DNA of 64,000 nt from an uncultured Dehalococcoidia bacterium (GCA_951813535.1 OX638345.1:1543158-1607157), one strand, 5' to 3'; positions 53,174 through 62,954 are shown, counted from the first letter of the stretch. Program-made: numbers and translations. The notes: generated by a model not told the origin, from the sequence alone.

Positions 53174-54548
53174 ATGGAAAAGGAATTTGACCTCAGGACC
53201 GCCGACCGGGATACTCTGATCGCCATCATCATCCGGCAGCAGGCGATCATAGATCAACTGGAGAAACGGATTGCCCAGTTGGAGGGGCAGGCCAAATCCA
53301 AAGGCTCGGGCCGGATGCCTGGTCTGAAGCCCAAAGCCGTGCGGAAGCCGGATCAGCCCAAGCAGCCACGCAAACCTCGTCGCCACGGTTTTGCCCGCAC
53401 CCGCATGACGCCCACCCAGAGGGTGGAGCATATGGTGGAGCAGTGTCCCGACTGCGGCGTCCAACTGTCCGGCGGCAGTACCCACCACACCCGGGAGGTC
53501 ATCGATCTGCCCCAGGCTCCGGTGGCAGTCACCGAACACGCCTACATCGCTCGCACCTGTCCAAGCTGCCGACGCCGCTGTGTGCCGCCAGCGCAACTGG
53601 AGGGCGTGGTGCTGGGCAAACAGCGCCTGGGGATCAACCTGCTCAGCCTGATCGCCGCGCTGCGGGAAGAAGCCAGGCTGCCCTTCCGCGTCATCCAGTG
53701 GTACCTGGACACGGTGCACGGGCTGCGTCTCAGCGTGGGGGCCATCGTGGCCGCCACCCACCGGGTGGCCCAAAAGGCCCAAGCGGCGCTGACCGACATC
53801 GTGGAACGGGTCCGAGGCAGTCCGGTGGTCCACGCCGACGAGACCGGCTGGCGGGAGGACGGACACAACGGCTACGTGTGGACCTTCAGCACCCCCACCG
53901 AACGCTACTTTCTGCGGCGGGGCCGAGGCAAGGCGGTGGTGGATGAGGCCCTGGGCGCGGACTTTGCGGGCGTGCTGGTCAGCGACTTCTACGCCGCCTA
54001 CCATCATTACGATGGCCCCAAGCAGCGCTGCTGGGCCCACCTGCTGCTGGGCCCACCTGCTGCGGGACATCCACGACCTGCGGGCGCTCTATCCCGGGGA
54101 TGCATCATTGGCGCGGTGGGCTGATGCGGTCCACGATGTCTATGCCAAGGCCAAAGCCTTCACCCACCCGTCGGAGCAGCAACGCCGCCTGGCTGGACTG
54201 GCCCTGGAACATCGCCTGCTGGCGCGGTGCCACCCTTACCTGGACGACCCGACGTCAGCCCAGGCCAGACTGTGCCGCCGCATCCAGAACCACATCAAGA
54301 GCCTGCCCCGTACTGGATACGGGGAACTCTTCGTCTTCGTGGCCGAACCGGAGGCGCCCCCGGACAACAACGCCGCCGAGCGCAGCCTGCGCCACCTGGT
54401 GATCAGCCGCAAGATCAGCGGGGGCACCCGCTCCAAACAGGGCACCGACACCAAGATGACCCTAGCGTCGGTCTTCGGCACCTGGCGAGCGCAAGGCCTC
54501 AACCCACTCGCCACTTGCCGCCAACTCCTCGCTTCTCCTCAACCCTGA
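53174..54548 (+). pseudogene. IS66 transposase broken by a 16-bp duplication
   Basis: Begins at the ATG at 53174. Order: N-terminal coiled coil, zinc-finger-like C-P-D-C ... C-P-S-C, then the DDE core with V-V-H-A-D-E-T-G-W, V-L-V-S-D-F-Y-A-A-Y-H and D-N-N-A-A-E-R-S-L-R. The frame shifts within the tandem duplication at 54027-54058 (C-W-A-H-L-L then again H-L-L-R-D-I-H-D-L in the next frame). Removing one 16-bp copy restores a continuous protein of about 450 aa. Not functional as it stands unless a frameshift occurs. Confidence 0.92.
54027..54058 (+). repeat. 16-bp tandem duplication inside the IS66 transposase
   Basis: Two identical head-to-tail copies of GCTGCTGGGCCCACCT. The extra 16 bases change the reading frame by one. 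Confidence 0.97.
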
Positions 54549-54556
54549 ACAGTTAC

Positions 54557-54939
54557 ATGCTGTCGTTTCTCTTGGCAGCTCATTTACGAAGGCATAAATT
54601 CACTATAGGTTCCGCAGTGCCGACCCAGCGGAACCTCCGCGGGTGTAGCGGCCGACCCTGCCGCCGCCCTACTTCCAGCGGCCCTGGCTCTCGAACTCGT
54701 GAGTGGTCGCCCCGCTCGGCCGTGCGGCGGATTCGGATCGTCGCAAGCCTGCGTCGGAGATAGCTGCCGCCAGGGCCACGTTGAGAGGCTCCGCGCAATC
54801 GGCCGGCGTATGTAGAACCGTCACCGGAGTCCCTGAAAATAGCTCGGCACAGGACGATCTCACTTCGCCGATACTGCCTCCTGTTGCCTTCATCACCGCG
54901 TCAGCCGCACCGTTTACGTAACGGCCGTTGCGCGAACCA
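54557..54939. other. Region of about 380 bases between IS66 and the CRISPR array
   Basis: No gene recognised. An 8-base inverted repeat (GGTTCCGC / GCGGAACC) lies near 54608-54635. Open frames here have no family features. The part just before 54940 would flank the array. Confidence 0.45.
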
Positions 54940-55041
54940 TGGGAGGTTGGCCCTCGTTCTCCCGTCGGCTACAATCAGCACATCGGAAGAAACCTTCACG
55001 CCGACGTTGCGGTTGGCCCTCGTTCTCCCGTCGGCTACAAT
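54940..55041 (+). CRISPR. Minimal type II-C CRISPR array: two 36-nt repeats, one 30-nt spacer
   Basis: Repeat copies at 54940-54975 and 55006-55041 with a 30-base spacer at 54976-55005. The last 31 bases of each repeat are identical, plus one base beyond; the first five bases differ except one, so the first copy is degenerate at its outer end. The second starts GTTG and ends CTACAAT, as in II-C repeats of Neisseria-type systems, where the repeat end also serves as a -10 box. Orientation (+) agrees with the anti-repeat at 55184. Confidence 0.85.
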
Positions 55042-55183
55042 CGATGTCTATCCCTCCAGCGTGGAGGCGAGTACAGTTTCCCGATTCTGGGCAGGTGAAA
55101 AATCATGTTTTGGGCGGCGAAATTGCGCCCCGCCCTCCAGTTTTCAAAAATCCGGAGTTGTTATACGATGTAGTTGACGCAGC

Positions 55184-55304
55184 GGTTGTAGCCGACGGGA
55201 GAACGGGGGCCGCAGGGCGAGGTTTTGCCCAACCGTTAACAAGGTGAGGCGGATCTATTCCGCCAATATCCACCAGAGAAGAGGGCGAGCTACGGCTCGC
55301 CCTT
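55184..55304 (+). ncRNA. Predicted tracrRNA
   Basis: Positions 55184-55211 are complementary to the last part of the CRISPR repeat over 28 bases: 26 Watson-Crick pairs and two positions where A-to-G changes give G-U pairs. Downstream are three hairpins: GGGC ... GCCC around 55214-55230, GGCGGA-TCTAT-TCCGCC around 55249-55265, and the strong terminator-like hairpin at 55282-55303. This anti-repeat plus hairpins layout is that of type II tracrRNAs. The exact 5' end is not determined; TATACGAT near 55162 could be the -10 box. Confidence 0.75.
55282..55303. terminator. Terminator shared by tracrRNA and cas2
   Basis: A 9-bp perfect stem (AGGGCGAGC / GCTCGCCCT) with a TACG tetraloop, between the convergent tracrRNA and the end of cas2. 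Confidence 0.8.
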
Positions 55305-55320
55305 CGCTTGTATACCATCC

Positions 55321-55647
55321 CTAAAACAGTGTGTACTGTTGCGGGTTCGTGTTCGCCGGTTGCCGCATTGCTCCGCTGAAACTGACGATGTTCTCGTACT
55401 GCTTGTCAGTGAAGTAGATAATCTGAACATCACCCGCCGGGTGCAGTCGGCGCTTCCCCCGGCGAGTATAAACCGGTGCCTGTTCCTTCCCTGCGCAGAA
55501 CCGCAGGTACACCGACAACTGGCACATCTCAAACCCCTGGTCCAGCAGGAACTTGCGGAAGTTCGTAGCGTCTTTACGTTCCCGCTTGGTCAGCACCGGA
55601 AGGTCAAACAGCACCATCATCCACATCAGCCGATAACCGGAAAGCAT
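55321..55647 (-). CDS. cas2: CRISPR-associated endonuclease Cas2
   Basis: 108 aa, the usual length for type II Cas2. The N-terminal M-W-M-M-V-L-F-D-L-P-V contains the conserved Asp after the first strand, followed by R-K-F-L-L-D-Q-G-F-E-M-C-Q-L-S-V-Y and the late V-Q-I-I-Y-F-T-D-K-Q-Y ferredoxin-fold strand. With Cas1 it forms the spacer-integration complex. It is the last gene of the cas9-cas1-cas2 operon, starting 16 bases after the cas1 stop. Confidence 0.96.
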   Translation of the reverse strand: MLSGYRLMWMMVLFDLPVLTKRERKDATNFRKFLLDQGFEMCQLSVYLRFCAGKEQAPVYTRRGKRRLHPAGDVQIIYFTDKQYENIVSFSGAMRQPANTNPQQYTLF

Positions 55648-55663
55648 GACCGGTTGCTCCTTG

Positions 55664-56557
55664 TTACGGTGGAATCATCCGGTCGGGGAACGTCAGAGAC
55701 GACTGCTTGTCCTCAAACGATTTAGCGAGCGACTGCGCCGCTCGCTCCAGGCACGTCTCCACCGGTGTAGTTCCGCGCTCCGTGCGCATATCGGCGGCCA
55801 GCACCCCCACCAACACACGCTTCGCATCCGGCGTCACCTCAGCGCATCCTGACTGGACCAATCGCACTACCGCATGATCCACCGCCGGACGGAACGGCTC
55901 CATCAAGTCGTCCACCAGGCACATGGCATCATAGCGATTGTGGTAGTGAATTCCCAACGACGGGTGCAGTCCGGCAGCGGCAACGGCCCGGGCTGTCTCC
56001 GCTCTCAGCACCGTGTATCCATAGTTGAGCAACGGGTTGGGCATCTCACCGAAACGTTCCCGCCGGAAGTCGGGCCCGAACAACAGCGGCCAGTACCGGC
56101 GGGCCGCCTGGGCCTCCACATTGTCCGGGTCGCCCGACCGCACCCGCCGCGCCAATTCGTCCAGGCCGATCTCAGGTTGGCCCAGCATTTCCAGGGTGAG
56201 ATGCTGCTGGCCGATTTTTGCCTTGACCACCGACTGCCACAGCCGCTTGCGTAATGGCAGCGACGCCTCCAGCTGGCATCGCATTCGCAAGGCTTGCACG
56301 TGATGCCCTTCCAACGGCCATATCCATGCCGCCGGCAGGTAGTTGTTGCCGCAGAGCACCACCGCAGCGCCGCGCTTGGCCAACTCAACCAGCAGGTCGT
56401 TGGAATAGGTTAATCCCCGGGCGTTGCACAGCAGCACGCCCGCGTCGTCATGGGGCACCCGGCCGGCTTCTTCGCCGTTGCACGATACCGTCATCAAACC
56501 GCGTTGACGCGCCAGATGCTGTCCCTCACTAGCGATTTCAATGACGCGGCCGATCAA
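55664..56557 (-). CDS. cas1: CRISPR-associated endonuclease Cas1
   Basis: 297 aa from the TTG at 56557, chosen because GGAG lies five bases upstream and L-I-G-R-V-I-E-I-A-S-E-G is the normal Cas1 N-terminus; the frame is open to 56644. Metal-binding catalytic residues are visible in R-A-E-T-A-R-A-V (Glu), G-L-H-P-S-L-G-I-H (His) and D-D-L-M-E-P-F-R-P-A-V-D (acid). Typical type II-C Cas1, integrating new spacers together with Cas2. It looks intact. Confidence 0.95.
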   Translation of the reverse strand: MIGRVIEIASEGQHLARQRGLMTVSCNGEEAGRVPHDDAGVLLCNARGLTYSNDLLVELAKRGAAVVLCGNNYLPAAWIWPLEGHHVQALRMRCQLEASLPLRKRLWQSVVKAKIGQQHLTLEMLGQPEIGLDELARRVRSGDPDNVEAQAARRYWPLLFGPDFRRERFGEMPNPLLNYGYTVLRAETARAVAAAGLHPSLGIHYHNRYDAMCLVDDLMEPFRPAVDHAVVRLVQSGCAEVTPDAKRVLVGVLAADMRTERGTTPVETCLERAAQSLAKSFEDKQSSLTFPDRMIPP

Positions 56558-56673
56558 CTCTTCTCCACAACGAAAGCATTTTCGCTCTATTGTAGGATTG
56601 AAGGATGATTGTTGGCCCGTATACGCGATTTCGTTATTTGGCAAACTCGCGGAATATTCGCATGTCCGGCCGT

Positions 56674-59600
56674 TTACGCCTCAAATGGTCCGCGGTCGTA
56701 CACCCGCCCGGTCTCGTCCACGCGCACCTTGCGGAACCCCTGCTCGCGAAGCTGGTTGGCTGAATACTCTGTTTCCCTGGCTTGAGCCTCGTTGTGCGAA
56801 TCAAGGCAAATGCTGATCCGGGGCGACCTCTCTTTCTGAGTTCGTACCGACATGCTCCGGACTCTGACGATGCGACGGTTTGAACCCTCGCCCAGCGCGC
56901 CCATGTCGTTGATTTGCAGGCGCATCAGGCGCTTTGCGGCCGGGTGAGGGCGTAAGTCACCAGGGTTGAAATCGTGTTGATTGGCGTCGAATTTCGACAC
57001 CACCACCGTCTGCCAACCGCCGCTGGGCAGGCGCCAGATGTCCGCGAATTCGTTGCCACCGGGCAGGTAACCCTTGTAGGCCTCGCCGTTGGAGTCTTCG
57101 ATGCGGACAACTCGCTGCTCGGAATACAAACGCACGCGCCTCACCTTTTGGCGACTATTATTCACCATCACACCAGCGTCGGCGGCTCGCTCCGCAAACT
57201 CCGCGGCCCTGCCGCCCGTTTCATCCCACAGGTGGAGCAAGGCATCTCGCAAAGCCTGATCAGGCACGTTTTCCAGATCTTTCGCCGTGAACTTGGAAAG
57301 GTCCTTGCGCAGTACGACTTTGTGGCGTCCATCGCCCGCGGATGCAATCACGCCGTAAGCGGTCGCCTCGTGCAGTTGCCCGGTCGTCTGGCCATTTTTG
57401 CCAAGCGTACCGTGGTCCGGTTTGTAGGACACCGTCATCTGGTCCAGGAACGGTTGGACCTCGCTGCGATCAAAATCTTTCCATGGCGGCGGAACAAGTG
57501 CGGCCAGCCTCGTCTCAGCGTCCTGATAGTCTGACCCGGCGGCGGCGGCGAATTGTTGCAATAGTCCCTGGGTAGTGTTCGCCACCACGAAGGCATCCAC
57601 GGCGTGATGACGGTGGTCGTCGCGGGTCTTGCGGGGATTTTCAGTCTCCGCCGACCCGTCGAGCATCCCCTCCAAGCCGCATCCGCGCCGTAGTAGCGCC
57701 GTCATCCGGCCCGGTATCACCCGCACCCGTTGTCGGTGTTCACCCTGTTCATCGTACAAGTAAGCCAGGTAGGTACGGGCCGTCCGGGACAGATATTGCG
57801 TTTCGCTAAGCTGGCGGTCCAGGAAATCACGCTCTCCCTCGAACCGCTCCATGGCGCTTTCCTCGAATCGCCAGCGCTTGTTCGAAGGAAAGTCCTTCAC
57901 GTGCTCCAGGCATGCGTCGCCAAACTCTTCGTGCGGAGCACGATTGCCCTTCCTACGGTTGGCATCGGCCATGCAGACGACCAGGTTGGCCATCGAGTTG
58001 TCCAGCGTGCGGGAAAAGGGCAGGATGTGATCAACCTCGGTTTCAGCGGACATCACCATCGCAAGAGAAATCTGCAGACCAGTGTAGGGACAAACCCGAT
58101 TGTGGATTGGACCCTGCTCTTCCCACAGTCGCAGTTTGCGCAGCGCGTCGGGTGTGCCTTCCAGCGCCTCTTGACCAAGCTCTTCCCTGAAGCGGGCGTT
58201 GCGTTTCCTTCCTTCGTTTTGCTGCCGCTGGAGGCTCATCTTCTGCTCCCGGTTCATTTTCAGCTCCCGGGCCAACTCGACGACTATTTCCTCCGGCTTT
58301 CCGTAGGTTTCCGTGAGCCGGTTCACCACGCGCCGTAGTTGTCCCAAGCCGATATGGACGGTGGGGTTAGCGATGCGGCCGTGTGCCGCCGGCTCGCCGT
58401 CCCGCTCCGGGTTTTTGGTTGGGTCGGCGCCCACGGCGTCGCGGGGCAGCACCTGGCCGTAGTAGGGCAACTGGTGGTGGGCTTCAGCGTTGCGAAAGTC
58501 CGAATGGTGCGGGTAGCCCGCATCCTGCACCGCATCCGAGAATACTCGTCCGTGCTCCAGGTGGGGAAGGATCTTGCGGATCGCCTTTTCGCTGAGGTTG
58601 CCATAACCCGGGACCAACGGGATGTTTGCTACGGAATTAGCCTGCGCGGCGTTCAGGCCCCATTCGGCAATAGCCTTTTGGCTGACGACCTCCGGGTCGG
58701 CGGTGTCCAACAGGAAGTGGACGATTATGTTGGGTTCATCCAATGAAAGGTCAAGCCACTTCTTGCCGAACAACTCCGGTTTCCCGAGGCGGGCCGTGGT
58801 TTCATCGCCTTTGATTGACTTCCGTCCACCAGCGGCCAAATTGAAAATTGTGTCCGACGGAAGTCCCAGATCACGTGTGGGCTTGGCTGGCTTGTCGTCG
58901 CGTCCTGCGGTCAACTTGATGTCGCGGCCGGAACGCAGCCGCCGCATGGCCCGTGCCCGCTCCTCCGGATTCAGAAACCGCTCCGGCTCAATGCCCTCCC
59001 TGACTTTCAATTTGTTCACTTCCTGGAGCATCCGGAATTCTTGAAAGATGGGCAGAGCCTTGGCCGCTCGCGGCTCCCCGCTTTCAAACTCGAACTGGCA
59101 CCGTCCCGGTTGAACTGGACGCAGTGGCCGCTGAAAGAGGATCACGTTGCGCAGCTCGTCCCACTGCTCCGGACTCGGCTGTGGTGAGGTTCCTGTTGCA
59201 CTCGAATCGCTTCGATCTCCACCTCGTACATCGCCCGGTCGGCGCGCAATCCGACCCTGGGGCGAGCCCGAACGGCTTCGCCTTTCCGGCGCAGACGCGC
59301 GAGGAATTCTCCCAGTGTGCGTACGCCACTTTCGTTCATGCTTTGGCGCAAATGGTTGATGGCGGTGCGCACCTGGCCGTCTTCTTTCTCATCGCCGCCG
59401 GCTTTCCGGTTCGACTGGAATCCCCGCCGCTGGTTCAAGTGAAATAAAGCCCGTCCCAACTCAAAGGGGGCGAGCGGTTCGTGCAACGCACGCGCCCGCA
59501 ACTTGTAGGGATCAAGACGTTCTAATGCTTTACGCTCTTCCTTGTCCCCCGGCATCAACCCACATTCCACCAACGCCCGCATGAGCCCGCGGCGTCGGCC

Positions 59601-59825
59601 CAGGTAGCGGTCTCGCCGGCGACGCTGACCCCGAGCCAGCCGCCTTTCGACGGCATTGGACTGCTTGCTCTGCTCATCGCGCCCGTCCGGGAAGATTCGG
59701 ACACCCATATTTAGTATTCCGCAGGGTTCTGCATGATCATCGAGTCGAATAGCGGCCCAACCGATGGAGTTGGTGCCCAAGTCCAACCCGAGGCGATATT
59801 TGGCTTTTTCAGCAGCCATGAACAA
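56674..59825 (-). CDS. cas9: Type II-C Cas9, interrupted by one frameshift near 59180
   Basis: About 1050 residues when the two frames (59825-59142 and 59145-56674) are joined, the usual size for compact II-C Cas9. RuvC-I is L-G-L-D-L-G-T-N-S-I-G-W-A (Asp15), followed by an Arg-rich bridge helix (R-R-L-A-R-G-Q-R-R-R-R-D-R-Y). RuvC-II is I-V-V-E-L-A-R-E-L, HNH is E-V-D-H-I-L-P-F-S ... N-R-R-K-G-N, and RuvC-III is H-H-A-V-D-A-F. All nuclease residues are present. Loss of one base near 59170-59185 (expected S-P-E-Q-W-D-E-L-R-N-V-I) breaks the frame: natural inactivation or sequence error. Confidence 0.93.
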
Positions 59826-60149
59826 CGCTTCGAGAGACGTTTGCGAACGGTGTTTCCTGGATCAGCCGGGAGGAGGCTCCCGGATCAACGCCAGTCGTTC
59901 AAGGTGCTCGGCGCAATAGCCCGACAGGCAATTCACGAACGCCAAGCGGATGTTTTCTTCGTTGGCGACTCCGCCAAACTCGACGAACTCGCTGATATTG
60001 TCGTGGTAACTATCGATATGCGGCTAAGCCCCAATCCACCGAAGGGATGAGTGTGGCGTCGTGGTGAAGGGATGAGAAAGTGCTCCCGCGCTTCGGGGAT
60101 AATGGTTTTTGAAACAGAAAACCACCCTGAAACGAGGAGCACCTAACGG

Positions 60150-61523
60150 ATGCTACCACGCAACGACCCCGACCGCATCCAAATCGCCTTTGACGACCAC
60201 CGCCTGGTGGCCAATGCTGGACTGATCCTGCCGGTCACTTTGGCCCACCGCCTGGTGGCCAATGCTGGACTGATCCTGCCGGTCACTTTGGCCCACCACC
60301 TGGGACTGGGTGAGCTGGTGGACCACTACGTTGACCTGGGAGACGCGCTGGGCCGGGCGAATAAGGGAGACAAGCTGCTGACCCTGGTGGCGTCGGCATT
60401 GGCCGGTGGAGACTGCATCGACGATGCCGATGCGCTGCGCGCTGGGGGAACCGAGCAGGCGCTGGGCTGCGTGGTCAAGGCGCCATCCACCTTGGGAACC
60501 TTCCTGCGGAGTTTCCGGTGGGGCCACGTCCGCCAGCTGGATCGGGTGAGCCGGGAGTCGCTGGCCAGAGCCTGGGCGGCTGGGGCCGGACCGGGCGATG
60601 ATCCGTTGACTATCGACTTGGACTCCACCGTCTGCGAGACTTACGGTCTGGACAAGGAGGGCGCGCAGCGTCACAACTATGCCGGCCAACGGGGCTATCA
60701 CCCGCTCTTCGCCGTCGCCGCCGGCACCGGCGACGTATTGATGGCAAGGCTGCGCAAGGGCCGGGCCAACACGGCCCGGGGCGCTGCCCACTTCCTGCGG
60801 GAGACGGTGAGCCGAGTGCGTTACGCCGGAGCCACCGGACCACTCACCGTGCGGGCTGACAGCGGCTTCTACAATCATGACATCGTCGCCGTCTGCCGGA
60901 AGACGAAGGTCCGCTTCTCCATCACCATCCGACAGCACTAGAGCGTCCGGAATATCATCGAGGCCATACCCGAGGCCGACTGGACGCCCATCCCCTACTG
61001 GATGGAGGGCGCCGCCGACGTGGCGGAGACTGCATACACGCCTTTCGAGAACAAGCCCGACGCCACGGCCGTGCGGTTCATCGTCCGGCGGGTGAAGCCT
61101 ACACCTGGTTCCCAATTGGCGCTGTTTGCCGACTACAGCTACCACGCCTTCATCACCGACCGTGACGGCGACACCCTGGACCTGGAGGCCGACCATCGCC
61201 GCCATGCCGAGATCGAGAACGCCATCCGCGACCTCAAGTACGGCGTGGGTCTCAACCATCTTCCCTCGGGACGCTTCCCCGCCAACGCCGCCTGGCTGGC
61301 CGTCCAAGCGCTGGCACACAACCTCGCCCGCTGGACCGGGCGCATCGGCCTGGTCGAGCCGGTGATGACCACCAAGACCCTCCGGCGACGTTTCTTCTCC
61401 CTGGCCGGACGGCTCACTCGCAAGGCCCGCCGCCTCACTTTGCATCTGCCACAGGGCTGGCCCTGGCAAAACCAGTTCAGCAGCGCCCTGGCCCGATTGC
61501 GCGCACTGCCACTCCCTTCCTGA
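60150..61523 (+). pseudogene. IS1380 transposase with in-frame amber codon
   Basis: DDE transposase frame of 457 sense codons with TAG at 60939-60941. Motifs: G-D-K-L-L-T-L-V-A-S-A-L-A-G-G-D-C-I-D-D-A-D, L-T-I-D-L-D-S-T-V-C-E-T-Y-G, H-N-Y-A-G-Q-R-G-Y-H-P-L, V-R-A-D-S-G-F-Y and the late A-E-I-E-N-A-I-R-D-L-K-Y-G with the catalytic Glu. The amber follows I-T-I-R-Q-H, where Lys or Gln is expected, so a single base change explains it. A 48-bp duplication near the 5' end (60198-60293) adds 16 residues. Confidence 0.9.
60198..60293 (+). repeat. 48-bp tandem duplication in the IS1380 transposase
   Basis: Two adjacent identical 48-base copies (60198-60245, 60246-60293) encoding H-R-L-V-A-N-A-G-L-I-L-P-V-T-L-A twice. 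The frame is kept. Confidence 0.97.
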
Positions 61524-61792
61524 CATCGCCCACCGCGTCTGACTGTCCGCCAGCATTCCCGACCGATGGGCTGTCTCGCGCCAGCCTGAGCCACGGGTGC
61601 CTACCGCTGCGATCTGCCCCCCGATCGCGCCCGTCGCCGGGGCTGCGGCCGGTCAAAATCCCCTCCTCGTCACTGACACACTCACCGCCAGCGCCAATCC
61701 GTCGATATCAACGCCCTGCCGGACCCTCCCTTCACCTTTCGTCCCCAGTCTGACTACCTCGACCCAGTCCCATCGGTGGATTCGGGATTAGC

Positions 61793-62216
61793 AGGCATGG
61801 AACCAAATCGAAACGGAAACAGCCCGGACACTTTCAGTAATTTGAGCAAGTGCGTGAGCTGGCCCATTCTAACAACCGACACTCTGTCGCACAAAACGCA
61901 AACTGCCCGTCCATCCCGAGAACGGCGTGGATCTGGCAGGAGATGGCCCTGTCGCCGACCAATGGCGGCTGCCAATTTTCGCGGTGATCAGGCCGGCATT
62001 TTCACGGACATTAGTCCACTCTGGAAGTGCGGCAGTTTGAGAAATATCAGGTTGTTGTGCGCCGGTCAATCGCCTCCGTGGTTGCTGAGCAGGGCGCGGT
62101 GGCGGTATCAACAGGGCTGATCCTTGCCGTGAATCCGAGCACGGGGTGTGCCATGCCTGATAACTTGCACATGTTGCTTGACGACTTACGTCAGCCGTAC
62201 CTACACTGGCCCTGGC
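61793..62216. other. Gap of about 420 bases between IS1380 and higB
   Basis: No gene recognised. Short frames lack start signals and family features. It may hold fragments of other mobile DNA and the higBA promoter. Confidence 0.45.
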
Positions 62217-62502
62217 GTGATACAAGGTTACCGGGACCGACGCACCGAGGCGTTTGCCGCCGGAGAGTTCGTCCCAGCGTTTCAGAGCTTTGAACAGCAA
62301 GCGGCCACGCCGGCTCTCAATACTGCACGCGGCCCGGTCCTTGGAGACGCTGAGAGCGCTGCGCGGCAATCGGCTGGAAGCACTGTGTGGAGATAGAGCA
62401 GGACAGTACTCCATCAGGATCAACCGTCAGTGGCGGATCTGCTTCAATTGGCCGGAAGGTCAAGCAGGGCCGTCCGACGTTGAGATTGTGGACTATCACT
62501 GA
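62217..62502 (+). pseudogene. higB: HigB/RelE-type toxin, frameshifted
   Basis: Start GTG at 62217: V-I-Q-G-Y-R-D-R-R-T-E-A-F-A-A-G-E, a typical HigB opening. After about 62258 the family sequence continues in another frame: R-R-L-S-I-L-H-A-A-R-S-L-E-T-L-R, G-N-R-L-E-A-L-C-G-D-R-A-G-Q-Y-S-I-R-I-N and Q-W-R-I-C-F ending V-E-I-V-D-Y-H. All C-terminal catalytic-region residues remain. A single-base indel has probably inactivated the mRNA-cleaving toxin, or it is a sequencing error. It precedes higA by 16 bases. Confidence 0.85.
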
Positions 62503-62518
62503 GGAGGCGCTGGCGACA

Positions 62519-62809
62519 ATGTTGCAACGAGCCGTACATCCTGGGGAGATCCTGAAAGATGAGTTGGAGGAAAGAGGCGTGTCGCCGGCGAGTTTCGCCA
62601 GGCAGCTTGACGTGCCCGCCAATCGCATCAGCCAGATTCTGGCCGGCAAGCGCGCAGTGACCGGGGACAGCGCTCTCAGGTTTGGCCACTGGTTTGGTAT
62701 GGATCCCCAGTTCTGGCTGAACCTGCAGGCGCAGTATGAGTTGGCGGTTGCGGAACGGTCGGTGGGAGCAAAGATACGTGCGCTGCCCACCGCGGCCAGC
62801 GGCGAGTAG
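62519..62809 (+). CDS. higA: HigA-type antitoxin (XRE helix-turn-helix)
   Basis: 96 aa from the ATG at 62519, about 11 bases after GAGGAGG. H-P-G-E-I-L-K-D-E-L-E-E-R-G-V-S opens the HigA family. The helix-turn-helix is S-F-A-R-Q-L-D-V-P-A-N-R-I-S-Q-I-L-A-G-K-R, followed by A-L-R-F-G-H-W-F-G-M-D-P-Q-F-W-L-N-L-Q. It represses its own operon and neutralises HigB. Gene order toxin-antitoxin is typical of hig modules. Intact while the toxin is broken, a common outcome of toxin loss. Confidence 0.95.
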   Translation: MLQRAVHPGEILKDELEERGVSPASFARQLDVPANRISQILAGKRAVTGDSALRFGHWFGMDPQFWLNLQAQYELAVAERSVGAKIRALPTAASGE

Positions 62810-62954
62810 GGTGCGGACGGGGTCTCGCACCGGCGTCCATGATGCGCCAGGTCTTGAGCAGGCGCTCCGGGCATCCCGTATGGGAACCGGAATGGCGACT
62901 GTCATTGCCGTGAGGGCAGCGTCGGGGACGCGGGCCGGATCCGGGAGTTAGCCG

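Larger units (their letters stand above)
53085..54556 (+). mobile_element. IS66-family insertion sequence, single-gene (ISBst12-like) type
   Basis: 1472 bp, bounded by 17-base perfect terminal inverted repeats (GTAACTGTTCAGGGTTG at 53085-53101, its complement at 54540-54556) and flanked by an 8-base target duplication with one mismatch. It contains only the tnpC-type transposase, without the small accessory genes of larger IS66 elements. Confidence 0.93.
60023..61792 (+). mobile_element. IS1380-family insertion sequence
   Basis: About 1770 bp with imperfect terminal inverted repeats of 24 bases (21 match): left 60023-60046 begins GCTAAGCCCCAATCCACCGA, right 61769-61792 in complement. One transposase gene. 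Target duplications are not evident. The right end plus five flanking bases also matches window positions 1-14. Lies about 200 bases upstream of cas9. Confidence 0.85.

Noticed and set aside
55184..55211. A third CRISPR repeat copy in inverted orientation
   Set aside because: It is inverted, diverges at pairing-neutral positions and is followed by hairpins; this is the tracrRNA anti-repeat, not part of the array.
55050..55211. tracrRNA on the minus strand
   Set aside because: The minus-strand continuation has a weaker hairpin at about 55110-55135 and would require crRNAs from the opposite strand; the repeat end CTACAAT and the strong terminator favour the + strand.
29120..60941. TAG recoding (pyrrolysine or amber suppression), because TAG interrupts four genes
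   Set aside because: The TAG-bearing genes are all remnants or transposases with other lesions, and intact genes such as the HAD gene (24786-24788) use TAG as a normal stop.
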